In this document: positions 7,671-15,431 of the stretch, in pieces
Layout: every line of letters begins with the position of its first letter
Position numbering within the stretch: position 1 is the stretch's first letter
Assembly (NCBI RefSeq): GCF_006517235.1
Contig: NZ_CP041188.1
Location: 2,728,001 to 2,792,000, forward strand
Origin: Pseudarthrobacter sp. NIBRBAC000502772
GTDB taxonomy: Bacteria > Actinomycetota > Actinomycetes > Actinomycetales > Micrococcaceae
Direction: 5' to 3'
Length of the DNA: 64,000 bases
The notes under the pieces: generated by a model
What the model saw: the letters and a program-made list of their open reading frames with translations, nothing else
What the model was told of the DNA's origin: nothing
Databases searched by the model: none
Made by a program: the position numbers and the translations under genes

Positions 7671-8384
7671 CTAGGACTTGCTGGGCGCAAGTTGGGGGTA
7701 GAGCGCCTCGATGGGGGCGCTGAGTCCGGCCTTGAGCTGCACGGACGTTTCGTCGGCGAGGACCTCGTACTCGCCGGCTTCGACGGCATCCAATACCGTG
7801 GTGACCAGTTCAGCCGGGTCCATTTTGGGGTCGCTGGTGTGCGCAGCCATTGCTGTGTCGACCCACCCGACGTGGACGCCCACCACGTGTACCCCTTCGG
7901 GGGCGAGTTCCAGGCGTAGCGAGTTGGTGGCCGACCAGAGGGCGGCCTTGGTGGCGCTGTAAATGCCACCGACGGCGTACCAGCTCATTGCGGAGTGGAT
8001 GTCGATGATTACGGATTTGGCCTTCGCTGACAGGATCGGCGCGAAGGCGCGGGCGAGGAATAGTGGGCCGAGGAAGTTTGTCTCGACATTGGTCCGGATT
8101 TCCTCGTCGGTGTGGGTAAGGATGCCGGGGGTTGCAACGGACGCTCCAGCGTTGTTAATCAACACCGTGACGTCACCCGCAGCCTCGACTGCGGCCCGTA
8201 TTGAGGCCGGGTCTGTGATGTCGAGGGTAAGGGGGACGATGCGCTCGTCCTCCCAGGTGCGGGGGGTGCGGGCGGTGGCGTAAACCTTGCTGGCGCCGCG
8301 TGCGAGGGCGCCGTGGACGAAGTGGGTTCCGATGCCGCCGTTTGCGCCGGTGACGAGGACGACTGCTCCATTGAGTGAGTGCAT
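7671..8384 (-). CDS. Short-chain dehydrogenase/reductase (SDR)
   Basis: 237 residues of a classical SDR: TGANGGIG cofactor loop (12-19), NNAG (77-80), and active-site Tyr142-Lys146 in YSATK with a Ser at about 131. The sequence after TGANGGIG, with YATARTPRTW, suggests NADP preference. The ATG at 8384 follows GAAAG and begins directly at the first beta strand; a longer frame to 8456 would overlap the OYE coding end. It reduces a carbonyl or oxidises an alcohol of unknown identity. It is co-transcribed with the Old Yellow Enzyme gene upstream (58-base gap) and ended by a strong hairpin. A broken copy of its C-terminus lies at 3622-3894. Confidence 0.88.
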   Translation of the reverse strand: MHSLNGAVVLVTGANGGIGTHFVHGALARGASKVYATARTPRTWEDERIVPLTLDITDPASIRAAVEAAGDVTVLINNAGASVATPGILTHTDEEIRTNVETNFLGPLFLARAFAPILSAKAKSVIIDIHSAMSWYAVGGIYSATKAALWSATNSLRLELAPEGVHVVGVHVGWVDTAMAAHTSDPKMDPAELVTTVLDAVEAGEYEVLADETSVQLKAGLSAPIEALYPQLAPSKS

Positions 8385-8442
8385 TTCACGAACTTTCTTG
8401 TGTTGATTTCCATCCGCGCCGGTCGGTGAGGATGGTACGGGA

Positions 8443-9519
8443 TTAGGCGTGGGCAAGGGCCGGGTAGTCGGTGTATCCGGCTGCCCCGCCGCCGTAGAGA
8501 GTGCTGGGATCCACCTCGTTCAGGGGGGCGTTTGAGCGCAGGCGCTCAACGATGTCGGGATTGGCCAGCGCATAACGGCCCAGTGGGGCAACGTCCGCAA
8601 GGCCGGCCGCGACGTCGTCGGCTATCTGCTCACGGTTGCGTCCGTAGCGGACCACGAGCACCGCCGTCGGCCATATATCCCTGAGGGAGCGGAGCAGTTC
8701 GTCGTCGCCTACATGGTGAAGGTGCAGGTACGCCAGGTTCAGGGTCGCGAGCTCGCCTACCAGGTGCCGGTACTGGGCGCGCACACTCTCGGTGTCGCCC
8801 TCGTTGATTCCACCTAATGGCATGGCGGGGGAGAGGCGGATGCCAACCCTGTCTGCGCCGATTTCATCGGCCAGGGCCTGGGCGAGTTCGATCACGAACC
8901 TCGACCGGTTTTCTATTGATCCGCCGTATGCGTCGGTGCGGTGGTTTGCGTTGGGGGAGAGGAACTGGTGCAGGAGATAACCGTTCGCCCCATGGATTTC
9001 AACTCCGTCGGCGCCGGCTGCAATGGCCGAAGCTGCCGCGTGGCGGAAGTCAGCCACGGTGGCGTGGATATCCTCCGGGCTCAGCTCTCGCGGTGTCGGC
9101 GTCTTCTGGGGTCCGGTCGGCGTGAAAATATCCTGGTCTGCGGAGATCGCCGAGGGCGCCACGGGCTGGCGGTGGTGAGGAGTGTTGTCCGGGTGGGACA
9201 TGCGGCCCGCATGCATGAGTTGGATGAACATCGCCCCGCCGCGGGCGTGAACTGCTTCGGTGACGCTTCGCCAGCCCTCGACATGCTCGGGGGTGTAGAT
9301 CCCCGGGGTGTTGGCATAGCCCTGTCCGTCGGCCGACGGCTGCGTGCCCTCGGTGATGATCAATCCCAATGAGGCGCGCTGCCCGTAGTACTCGGCCGCC
9401 AAGTCGCCCGGCGTGCCATCCGGGTTGGAGCGGCTTCGGGTCATGGGTGCCAGCGCCAGCCGATGGGATAGGTCAAGGCGGCCAAGAGTCAGTGGTTGCC
9501 ACAGTGCGGAAAGGGTCAT
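8443..9519 (-). CDS. Old Yellow Enzyme family NADH:flavin oxidoreductase (alkene reductase)
   Basis: 358 residues forming an FMN-binding TIM barrel. Hallmarks are PMTRSRS (26-32), the substrate-binding pair His176/Asn179 in HGANGYLLHQFL (with Tyr181), and the phosphate-binding C-terminal barrel segments ending with LANPDIVERL. Classical OYEs such as NemA/XenB-type use NADPH to reduce activated alkenes, nitrate esters or N-ethylmaleimide. AAAGGA lies about 8 bases before the ATG. It heads the OYE-SDR transcript under the strong palindrome at 9626-9649. TetR-controlled OYE genes typically respond to electrophiles, which suits the neighbouring MDR and hydrolase. Confidence 0.92.
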   Translation of the reverse strand: MTLSALWQPLTLGRLDLSHRLALAPMTRSRSNPDGTPGDLAAEYYGQRASLGLIITEGTQPSADGQGYANTPGIYTPEHVEGWRSVTEAVHARGGAMFIQLMHAGRMSHPDNTPHHRQPVAPSAISADQDIFTPTGPQKTPTPRELSPEDIHATVADFRHAAASAIAAGADGVEIHGANGYLLHQFLSPNANHRTDAYGGSIENRSRFVIELAQALADEIGADRVGIRLSPAMPLGGINEGDTESVRAQYRHLVGELATLNLAYLHLHHVGDDELLRSLRDIWPTAVLVVRYGRNREQIADDVAAGLADVAPLGRYALANPDIVERLRSNAPLNEVDPSTLYGGGAAGYTDYPALAHA

Positions 9520-9625
9520 GGGTTAGTCCTTTTTCTTTCGATGTATCAGAGCATCACCGCCGTCCAGCCGACGTTCGGCTGCCGTGGACGCTAGGCCTCG
9601 CAGCTGCGTCTACGCGATGGTGACT

Positions 9626-9649
9626 ACACTCATAACTGAGTGTACTCAG
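9626..9649. promoter_or_regulatory. Candidate TetR operator: two overlapping palindromes before the OYE gene
   Basis: ACACTCATAACTGAGTGT (9626-9643) is a perfect 7-base inverted repeat with 4-base spacer. It overlaps CTGAGTGTACTCAG (9636-9649), which pairs CTGAGT with ACTCAG. The site is about 110 bases upstream of the OYE start. It shares ACTCA-N4-TGAGT with 4742-4755 and AACTGAGT with the MDR promoter. The rest of 9520-9869 holds no gene that I can support. Confidence 0.7.
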
Positions 9650-9869
9650 GATATATTCCCATGAGAATCAGGAGGGCAAAAGCGAGCGGTCAGAAGGCCT
9701 TGTTCTCTCCGTCTTGGATGTCGTGTGTCCAAAGCCCCTTATGGCCGCAGCGGATGGTGCCTACCGAGGGCGAAGTCCGGCATCGCCGCCCCGCGGCGGC
9801 GGACCTGGCGTCGGGCTGGGGCTCTGTGGGCGGAGAGGTGGCTGCGGGTAAGCTGCCTGGACTCAAGGG

Positions 9870-10886
9870 TCAGCAGCCACAAGACTTGCGAACGATGAGT
9901 TCGGTGGTGAGGAGTTCGATCCCGCCGCCCGGCTCTTCCGGTGACAGGGCTGCTGCAAGAACCCTCTCTGCGATCCGATCGATGGGCTGACGCACTGTGG
10001 TCAGCTGGGGCCAGCTGAATTCCGATTCAGATGTTCCATCGAACGAAACGACGGCAACATCATCCGGTATGGACAGGTTGGCTTCGTGAATGGCGCGCAG
10101 TGCGCCCACGGCCAGCAGGTCGGAGCTGGCGAAGATCGCTGTCGGCGGCTTAGGCAATGCCAGCAGCCGGCGGGTCGCTTCGTATCCGCCCTGGCGGGTG
10201 AAGTCGGTGAGTTCGGCCGGCCCCTCAGGTAGGCCTGCCTCGTTGAGGGCCTTCTTCCAGCCATTGTGTCGCGGGTCTACGCGTGAAGGGTCAATGTCCC
10301 TACCCACCAATATGCCGATATCCCGATGCCCGTGTCCGATCAGGTGCTGGACGCCAAGGGCGGCGCCCTGTTCAAAGTCCGTACTGATGATGGGTATGCC
10401 GTGCACGATGCTGGACTGGTCGATAAGCACACGGCGAATGCCTTGGACCTGCATGGCGGCGACTTCACTGGGTGACAGAACTGTCGCGAGGATGATCGCG
10501 TCAACCTGACGGGAAACGAGATTGACTGTGTTTTGCCGCTCGGTCTCCGCGTCGGTGCGGGAGTTTGCGGTCAGGAGTGCGTAACCGCGGGTGGCCGCCG
10601 CTTGTGCGATAGTGTCCGTCAGCTCGGCGAAGTACGGGTTGGTGCTGTCCGGGACGATGATCCCCAGAAGCCGGGCGGAGCCCATGGTCAGGGCGCGGGC
10701 AGTTGCGTTCGGCTGGTACTGAAGCACCTTGATGGCTTCCCGCACGCGCTCTGCTGTTGCCGCCGCAACCGGCTTGGGGCCGCCGTTGATCACATAACTG
10801 ACGACGGCGGTACTGACGCCCGCGTAGCGGGCGACGTCAGTTCGCGTGACTTTCCCGGAACCCGCCTGTGTCTGCACACTTGCCAT
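9870..10886 (-). CDS. LacI-family transcriptional repressor of the sugar operon
   Basis: 338 residues: LacI helix-turn-helix (TRTDVARYAGVSTAVVSYV), hinge helix near QPNATARALTMGSARLLG, then a periplasmic-binding-protein-like effector domain with SSDLLAVGALRA and VVSFDGT. The protein ends KSCGC. The ATG at 10886 is preferred because AAAGG lies just upstream; the GTG at 10895 would overlap that site. The gene is divergent from the ABC transporter/glycosidase operon. Two matching palindromes (10918-10935 and 10994-11011) lie in the shared upstream region, one of them over the operon promoter. It should repress the operon until a galactoside or breakdown product binds. Confidence 0.92.
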   Translation of the reverse strand: MASVQTQAGSGKVTRTDVARYAGVSTAVVSYVINGGPKPVAAATAERVREAIKVLQYQPNATARALTMGSARLLGIIVPDSTNPYFAELTDTIAQAAATRGYALLTANSRTDAETERQNTVNLVSRQVDAIILATVLSPSEVAAMQVQGIRRVLIDQSSIVHGIPIISTDFEQGAALGVQHLIGHGHRDIGILVGRDIDPSRVDPRHNGWKKALNEAGLPEGPAELTDFTRQGGYEATRRLLALPKPPTAIFASSDLLAVGALRAIHEANLSIPDDVAVVSFDGTSESEFSWPQLTTVRQPIDRIAERVLAAALSPEEPGGGIELLTTELIVRKSCGC

Positions 10887-10917
10887 CGAGAACACCTTTC
10901 ACCTCATTGTTGAACTC

Positions 10918-10935
10918 AGTCTACCCGGGTGGACT
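10918..10935. promoter_or_regulatory. LacI operator 1
   Basis: AGTCTACCCGGGTGGACT, an 18-base palindrome with one mismatched pair and a central CG typical of LacI-family sites. It lies 32 bases upstream of the lacI start, so it may serve autoregulation and DNA looping with operator 2, whose centre is 76 bases away. Confidence 0.75.
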
Positions 10936-10982
10936 CCCGTGAATGCGCATATTTGCCCCTATTTTCGCACCTAACTCAACTC

Positions 10983-11011
10983 TTGCACGAATCAGTCTAC
11001 CCGCGTAGACT
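10983..11011 (+). promoter_or_regulatory. Sugar operon promoter overlapped by LacI operator 2
   Basis: A -35 hexamer TTGCAC (10983-10988) and a -10 hexamer TAGACT (11006-11011) are separated by 17 bases. The palindrome AGTCTACCCGCGTAGACT (10994-11011) covers the spacer and the -10, so a bound repressor would exclude RNA polymerase. It is nearly identical to operator 1. Confidence 0.78.
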
Positions 11012-11110
11012 CGCATTGTGCCGTTGAGAAGTGACCCTCCTCACGCCCCCGCCTGACGATATCCAGGCATCGAAACGCTTCCATAAGTTCCACATTTCCA
11101 AGAGGAATCA

Positions 11111-12469
11111 ATGATGATGACCATTCCAAAGTCCCGTCGCATGGCAGGGATCATTGCGGCCGCAGCTGCCGTTTCCGTAGCAGCCCTATCACTGACTGGC
11201 TGCGGCGGGCCGGACACCGGCAACCCTGGCCCTTCCGTCCAGGCAGGTTCGGGCGAAGGCACCATAAACGTCTGGGCCGTAGACGGTCAGGCAGCCGAGA
11301 ATGACGCGTTGAAGAAGATCATTTCCAACTTCGAAACGTCCCAGAACAAGATCAAAGTGAACCTCAAACTTTTCCCTTCGGACCAGTACACCAAGGCAGT
11401 CAACTCGGCGGCCCCCGGCGACCTGCCGGATGTGCTCGACTTCGATGGACCCACACTGGCCAGCTTCGTCTACAACGGCAAGATGGCACCCCTGAAGGAC
11501 TCCGTCTCCGAGGAAACGCTGTCCAACCAAACGGACTCCATCAAGGCGCAGAACACTGTGGACGACGCCGTGTATGGCGTGGGCATGATGAACGCGGGCC
11601 TGGCCCTATGGGGCAACAAGAAACTCCTGGATTCTGCGGGTGTCGAGTATCCGACCACACCGGAAGGAGCCTGGACGGCTGAGGAGTTCAGCGGGGTCCT
11701 GGATAAGCTCGCGGCCGTCGTCCCAGGGGGAAAACCGTTGGACCTGTCCGAACAGTACGGCTTCGCTGGAGAGTGGGGAACGTGTTGTTCTGCCGGGCCG
11801 GTCATCTGGTCCGGTGGTGGCACGATGCTCAAGGACAACAAGGCGTCCGGAGCTTTGGACTCCGAGGCCAACGTCAAGTCACTGACGACGCTCGCGTCCT
11901 GGAAGAAGTACACCGATCCGAACGCTGACGGCCTGGCATTCCCGAACGGCCGGGTTGCGCTGAGCTGGGTGGGGCACTGGACCTACCCGACCTACAAAGC
12001 GCTTGGCAGCGATTTGGTGTCCATTCCCTTGCCCAACTTCGGGAAAGGAACCAAAACTGCCTCCGGTACCTTCGCATGGGGAATGGGCGCCACCACCAAG
12101 AACGGCGCCGCGTCCGGGAAGTTCCTGGACTTCCTGATGTCCGACGAAAGCGTACGCATCTACACTGACGCAAACGGGGCCCCGCCGGCGACCAAAACGG
12201 CACTGTCAGTTTCAAACCTTTACGGCCCCGGCAAGCAGTTGCAGCTGCTTGGCGACCAGCTGAGCAAGGCGTGCGGACCCGAAGAGCAGATCACCGAGAC
12301 GTGTGTCAGCGTCACACGGCCCGTGACCGCCGGTTACCCCATCGTGACGGATCAGGTCGGCAAAGCAGAGGCCGCCATCTACTCAGGCAAAGACGCCAAG
12401 GAAGCCTTGAGCGCCGCAGCCCGCGCCATCGACCAGAACTTCGCCGACAACGACGGATACAAGAAATAG
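11111..12469 (+). CDS. Sugar ABC transporter substrate-binding lipoprotein
   Basis: 452 residues. A positively charged start and a hydrophobic stretch lead to a lipobox LTGC (cleavage before Cys31), so it is membrane-anchored on the outside. The mature part is a type 1 extracellular solute-binding protein (MalE/MsmE class) with INVWAVDG, LPDVLDFDGP and FAWGMGATTKNG. It captures an oligosaccharide for the two permeases downstream. AAGAGG precedes the first of three ATGs. As first gene it needs to be made in excess; a 14-base perfect hairpin just after it probably separates its mRNA level from that of the permeases. Confidence 0.93.
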   Translation: MMMTIPKSRRMAGIIAAAAAVSVAALSLTGCGGPDTGNPGPSVQAGSGEGTINVWAVDGQAAENDALKKIISNFETSQNKIKVNLKLFPSDQYTKAVNSAAPGDLPDVLDFDGPTLASFVYNGKMAPLKDSVSEETLSNQTDSIKAQNTVDDAVYGVGMMNAGLALWGNKKLLDSAGVEYPTTPEGAWTAEEFSGVLDKLAAVVPGGKPLDLSEQYGFAGEWGTCCSAGPVIWSGGGTMLKDNKASGALDSEANVKSLTTLASWKKYTDPNADGLAFPNGRVALSWVGHWTYPTYKALGSDLVSIPLPNFGKGTKTASGTFAWGMGATTKNGAASGKFLDFLMSDESVRIYTDANGAPPATKTALSVSNLYGPGKQLQLLGDQLSKACGPEEQITETCVSVTRPVTAGYPIVTDQVGKAEAAIYSGKDAKEALSAAARAIDQNFADNDGYKK

Positions 12470-12481
12470 ACCTCCGCAGCA

Positions 12482-12514
12482 GTCCGTGCCGCCCCAGTGA
12501 GGGGCGGCACGGAC
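12482..12514 (+). terminator. Intercistronic hairpin between binding protein and permease genes
   Basis: Perfect 14-base stem GTCCGTGCCGCCCC / GGGGCGGCACGGAC with a 5-base loop, 12 bases after the stop codon and without a T tract. It probably acts as partial terminator or 3' stabiliser, favouring the binding-protein mRNA, as known for malE-malF spacers. Confidence 0.75.
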
Positions 12515-12546
12515 CGCCGGACTCGCTCCCAGCGAAAGCCTTCATC

Positions 12547-13515
12547 ATGACCACTCAAACGCAAAAGATCCCGGCTCCCGCAGTGGCCCCGGCCAAGCGA
12601 CAGTCATCGGCCATTCTTACCGGCCACCGGTTCGCGGGCCCGCTGTTCGCCAGCCCGGCACTGATCGGCCTTGCCATCTTCCTGGTGGCACCGTTCGTGC
12701 TCGCAGTCGTACTGTCCTTCTACCGGGTGCAGCTCAACAGCCCACGGCCCGCACGGTTCATAGGATTCGAACAGTACACACGCCTGTTCACCGATCCTGA
12801 CCTGTCCGCAGCCTTCGGCCAGGCACTGCTTAACAACTTCACCTTCGCCCTGATTGTTGTTCCCGTACAAACGGTTCTGGCCTTGGGCCTGGCTGTACTG
12901 GTCAACCGCAAGCTGCGCGGGATGGTGGTTTTCAGGACGTTCATCTTCATGCCCTTGGTCTTCCCGCTGGCCCTTACCGCGGTGATCTGGCGGCTTATCT
13001 ACTCCCGCGGAGACGAAGGCCTCCTGAACGCCCTCCTGGGGCTCTTCAGCGGGGGCGCCTTGTCGAGCCACGATTGGCTCGGCAGTCCGTCCACGGCACT
13101 TGGTTCCATCATTGTCATGTCGATCTGGCAAAGCGTGAGTTTCCAAATGATCATTGTCCTGGCCGCCCTGCAGAGCGTTCCCACCGAACTTTACGAAGCC
13201 GCAGCGCTGGACCGGGCCAACAAATGGCAGCAGTTCATCAACGTCACTGTTCCCGGCATCCGGAACACCCTGATCTTCGTTGCGCTCATAACGACCATCT
13301 TTTCGTTCAGGCTGTTCGACCAGGTCTACCTGCTGAGCCGCTCCGGCAGCGTTGACCGTGGTTCCACCGAGACCGTCATGACGCAAATCATCAACACAGG
13401 GTTCGACAACAACAACGTGGGCCAAGCCGCTGCCATGACTGTCATTTTCATGCTGATCATCACCATGATCGCCATCATCCAACGCGCCGCCGTGCGCCAG
13501 CGAGGAGGGGTCTGA
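12547..13515 (+). CDS. Sugar ABC transporter permease (MalF-type)
   Basis: 322 residues with six predicted membrane segments and the permease EAA loop near the C-terminal third (YEAAALDRANKWQQFINVTVPGI split by its family glycine position). The start ATG at 12547 begins MTTQTQ; the open frame upstream runs in the wrong frame through the binding-protein gene. It forms the inner-membrane channel together with the next gene. The last codons overlap the next start (TGATG). Ribosome binding site is weak (GAAAG), in line with lower expression than the binding protein. Confidence 0.92.
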   Translation: MTTQTQKIPAPAVAPAKRQSSAILTGHRFAGPLFASPALIGLAIFLVAPFVLAVVLSFYRVQLNSPRPARFIGFEQYTRLFTDPDLSAAFGQALLNNFTFALIVVPVQTVLALGLAVLVNRKLRGMVVFRTFIFMPLVFPLALTAVIWRLIYSRGDEGLLNALLGLFSGGALSSHDWLGSPSTALGSIIVMSIWQSVSFQMIIVLAALQSVPTELYEAAALDRANKWQQFINVTVPGIRNTLIFVALITTIFSFRLFDQVYLLSRSGSVDRGSTETVMTQIINTGFDNNNVGQAAAMTVIFMLIITMIAIIQRAAVRQRGGV

Positions 13516-14399
13516 TGACGATGTCCAAGACCATGGAGCCGACCCGGCGATCCAGCAGCATGAAACGCACCCGTCGCTGGCAAACAGCACTCCATTACCT
13601 GATCCTGACCGTTGTCGCGCTGTTCTTCTTCCTGCCCGTCTACTACCTGATTGTTGGCAGCTTCCGGCCATCCTCGGAGGTCCTGAGCGGCCTGAGCGGC
13701 TTCGTCCCAACCAACCTGTCCTTCGACAACTACGCCGGCGTTTTCGACCACCTCAGTTCAGATGCCACCGGCCACTTCGGCCAATTCGCCCTGGTATCGA
13801 TCATCGTCACCACAGCCGTGGTTGCCGGCAGCCTGATCGTGAATTCCATGGCGGCCTACTCGTTCGCGAGGATGAAATGGCGCGGCAAGAAGGTGCTGTT
13901 TCTGCTGGTGATCATCCTGACGATCATCCCGTTCGAAGCCGTCGCTCTTCCCTTGTACTACATGTTTTCGGGGCAGCGGGACACTGTCGTCATCCAGGCG
14001 ATCCCGTTCATAGCCAACGCGTTCTCGATCTTCCTCTTCTACACGTTCTTCCTGGACGTCCCAGGCGAAATCGAAGAGGCTGCGAGGCTGGATGGGGCCG
14101 GGCCGTTCAGGACGTTCTTCCAAGTCATCGTCCCCATCACCAAGCCGGCATTCGCCACAGTGGCCATCCTGACCTTCCTGGGTCAGTGGGGATCGTACCT
14201 GTGGCCAGTCCTGATGGTCTCAGACCCAACCGTCCGGCCACTGCCGCTGGCGATCAGCATCTTCCAGAACCAGCAGCCTCCCGAATGGGGCCAGGTGCTT
14301 GCCTTCGGCACGATGTTTATCGTCCCGGTCCTGGCGGTTTTCTTGATCTTCCAGCGCTGGTTCGTCGCCAGTATCAGCAGCTCCGCTATCAAGGGCTGA
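13515..14399 (+). CDS. Sugar ABC transporter permease (MalG-type)
   Basis: 294 residues with an N-terminal cytoplasmic segment, six membrane helices and a clear EAA motif (EIEEAARLDGAGPFRTFF, about residues 181-198) that contacts the ATPase. GAGGAGGGG lies 6 bases before the ATG, which overlaps the previous stop. No ATP-binding subunit is present in the operon. As in many actinobacteria, a shared MsmK/MalK-type ATPase elsewhere probably powers the importer. Confidence 0.93.
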   Translation: MTMSKTMEPTRRSSSMKRTRRWQTALHYLILTVVALFFFLPVYYLIVGSFRPSSEVLSGLSGFVPTNLSFDNYAGVFDHLSSDATGHFGQFALVSIIVTTAVVAGSLIVNSMAAYSFARMKWRGKKVLFLLVIILTIIPFEAVALPLYYMFSGQRDTVVIQAIPFIANAFSIFLFYTFFLDVPGEIEEAARLDGAGPFRTFFQVIVPITKPAFATVAILTFLGQWGSYLWPVLMVSDPTVRPLPLAISIFQNQQPPEWGQVLAFGTMFIVPVLAVFLIFQRWFVASISSSAIKG

Positions 14400-14454
14400 C
14401 GCTCTGCGCCGACCCGACCGGCTCACCTCAACGAAAAGAAGTAGGTGCATTACT

Positions 14455-15423
14455 TTGGCCTTCAGCCTCAAAGACTCATGGGTGTGGGACTTCTGGATCG
14501 CCGACGGTGGCGACACGTTCCATATGTACTACCTCCACGCCCCCAAGAGCCTGGGTGACCCGGCTCTGCGGCACCGCAATGCCCGGATCGGCCACGCCAC
14601 CTCACAGGACCTCATCGTGTGGGAACCCCAAGGCGTGGTCCTGCAGCCTGACGATCCGGCGGCGTTCGACGCAACCTCTACCTGGACGGGCAGCGTGGTC
14701 CAAGGCCCGGACGGGGTGTGGCGGATGTTCTACACCGGCGCCCGCTTTTATGACACCCACAACATCGAGGCCATCGGTGTTGCGACGTCCCCGGACCTTT
14801 ACACCTGGACCAAGCAACCCGCCGTCGTGCTTGAACCTGACCGCCGCTGGTACGAACGATACGGTGATAGCAGTTGGCCGGAAGAAGCATGGCGGGACCC
14901 GTGGGTCTTCGCCGATCCGGACGGCGATGGCTGGCACATGCTGATCACCGCCCGCGCGAATGAGGGTGAGGACGACAACCGCGGCGTCATCGGCCACGCA
15001 GTCTCACCCGACCTCTCTTCGTGGGAAGTCAGGCCACCCCTCAGCAAGCCAGGCTCCGGATTTGGGCACCTCGAGGTTCCCCAAACCGTAGTGCTGGACG
15101 GCAGGACCCTCCTTTTGTTCTCGTGCGGCGTGGATACGCTTTCGGCCAAGAAAGCCGCAGGGTTCGACGGCGGCGGCATCTGGAGCCTCGAAACCCACCA
15201 TCTCAGTGGTCCCTTCGACGTCGCATCCGCCGCCGTAGTCACCACGGCACCGCTCTATAGCGGAAAACTCGTCCAGGACAGGTCCGGCCAATGGCTCATG
15301 ATGGCCTGCCATGACGCCAACAGCGATGGCACGTTCGACGGCTTGGTGTCCGACCCCGTGCCGGTCCACTGGGATCCCGCAAGCGGCAACCTGACCACCG
15401 CTCCATCACCCAAGAACTCATGA
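14455..15423 (+). CDS. GH32/68-clan glycosidase, probable beta-fructosidase
   Basis: 322 residues with five-bladed propeller signatures of clan GH-J. An Asp near the N-terminus in WIADGG (14-19) is the likely nucleophile. WTGSV (77-81) corresponds to the FSGS motif, WRDPWVF (146-152) to the RDP transition-state stabiliser, and Glu207 in HLEVPQ is the likely acid/base. No signal peptide, so it works in the cytoplasm after uptake. It should release fructose from sucrose- or raffinose-type sugars. Start is TTG at 14455 with GTAGG about 9 bases upstream; no ATG is available in frame. A GH43-like specificity cannot be excluded. The end overlaps the next gene. Confidence 0.75.
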   Translation: MAFSLKDSWVWDFWIADGGDTFHMYYLHAPKSLGDPALRHRNARIGHATSQDLIVWEPQGVVLQPDDPAAFDATSTWTGSVVQGPDGVWRMFYTGARFYDTHNIEAIGVATSPDLYTWTKQPAVVLEPDRRWYERYGDSSWPEEAWRDPWVFADPDGDGWHMLITARANEGEDDNRGVIGHAVSPDLSSWEVRPPLSKPGSGFGHLEVPQTVVLDGRTLLLFSCGVDTLSAKKAAGFDGGGIWSLETHHLSGPFDVASAAVVTTAPLYSGKLVQDRSGQWLMMACHDANSDGTFDGLVSDPVPVHWDPASGNLTTAPSPKNS

Positions 15424-15431
15424 GGACTTCC

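Noticed and set aside
12271..12546. N-terminal extension of the first sugar permease
   Set aside because: It runs through the end of the binding-protein gene in another frame and across the hairpin; the permease starts at 12547.
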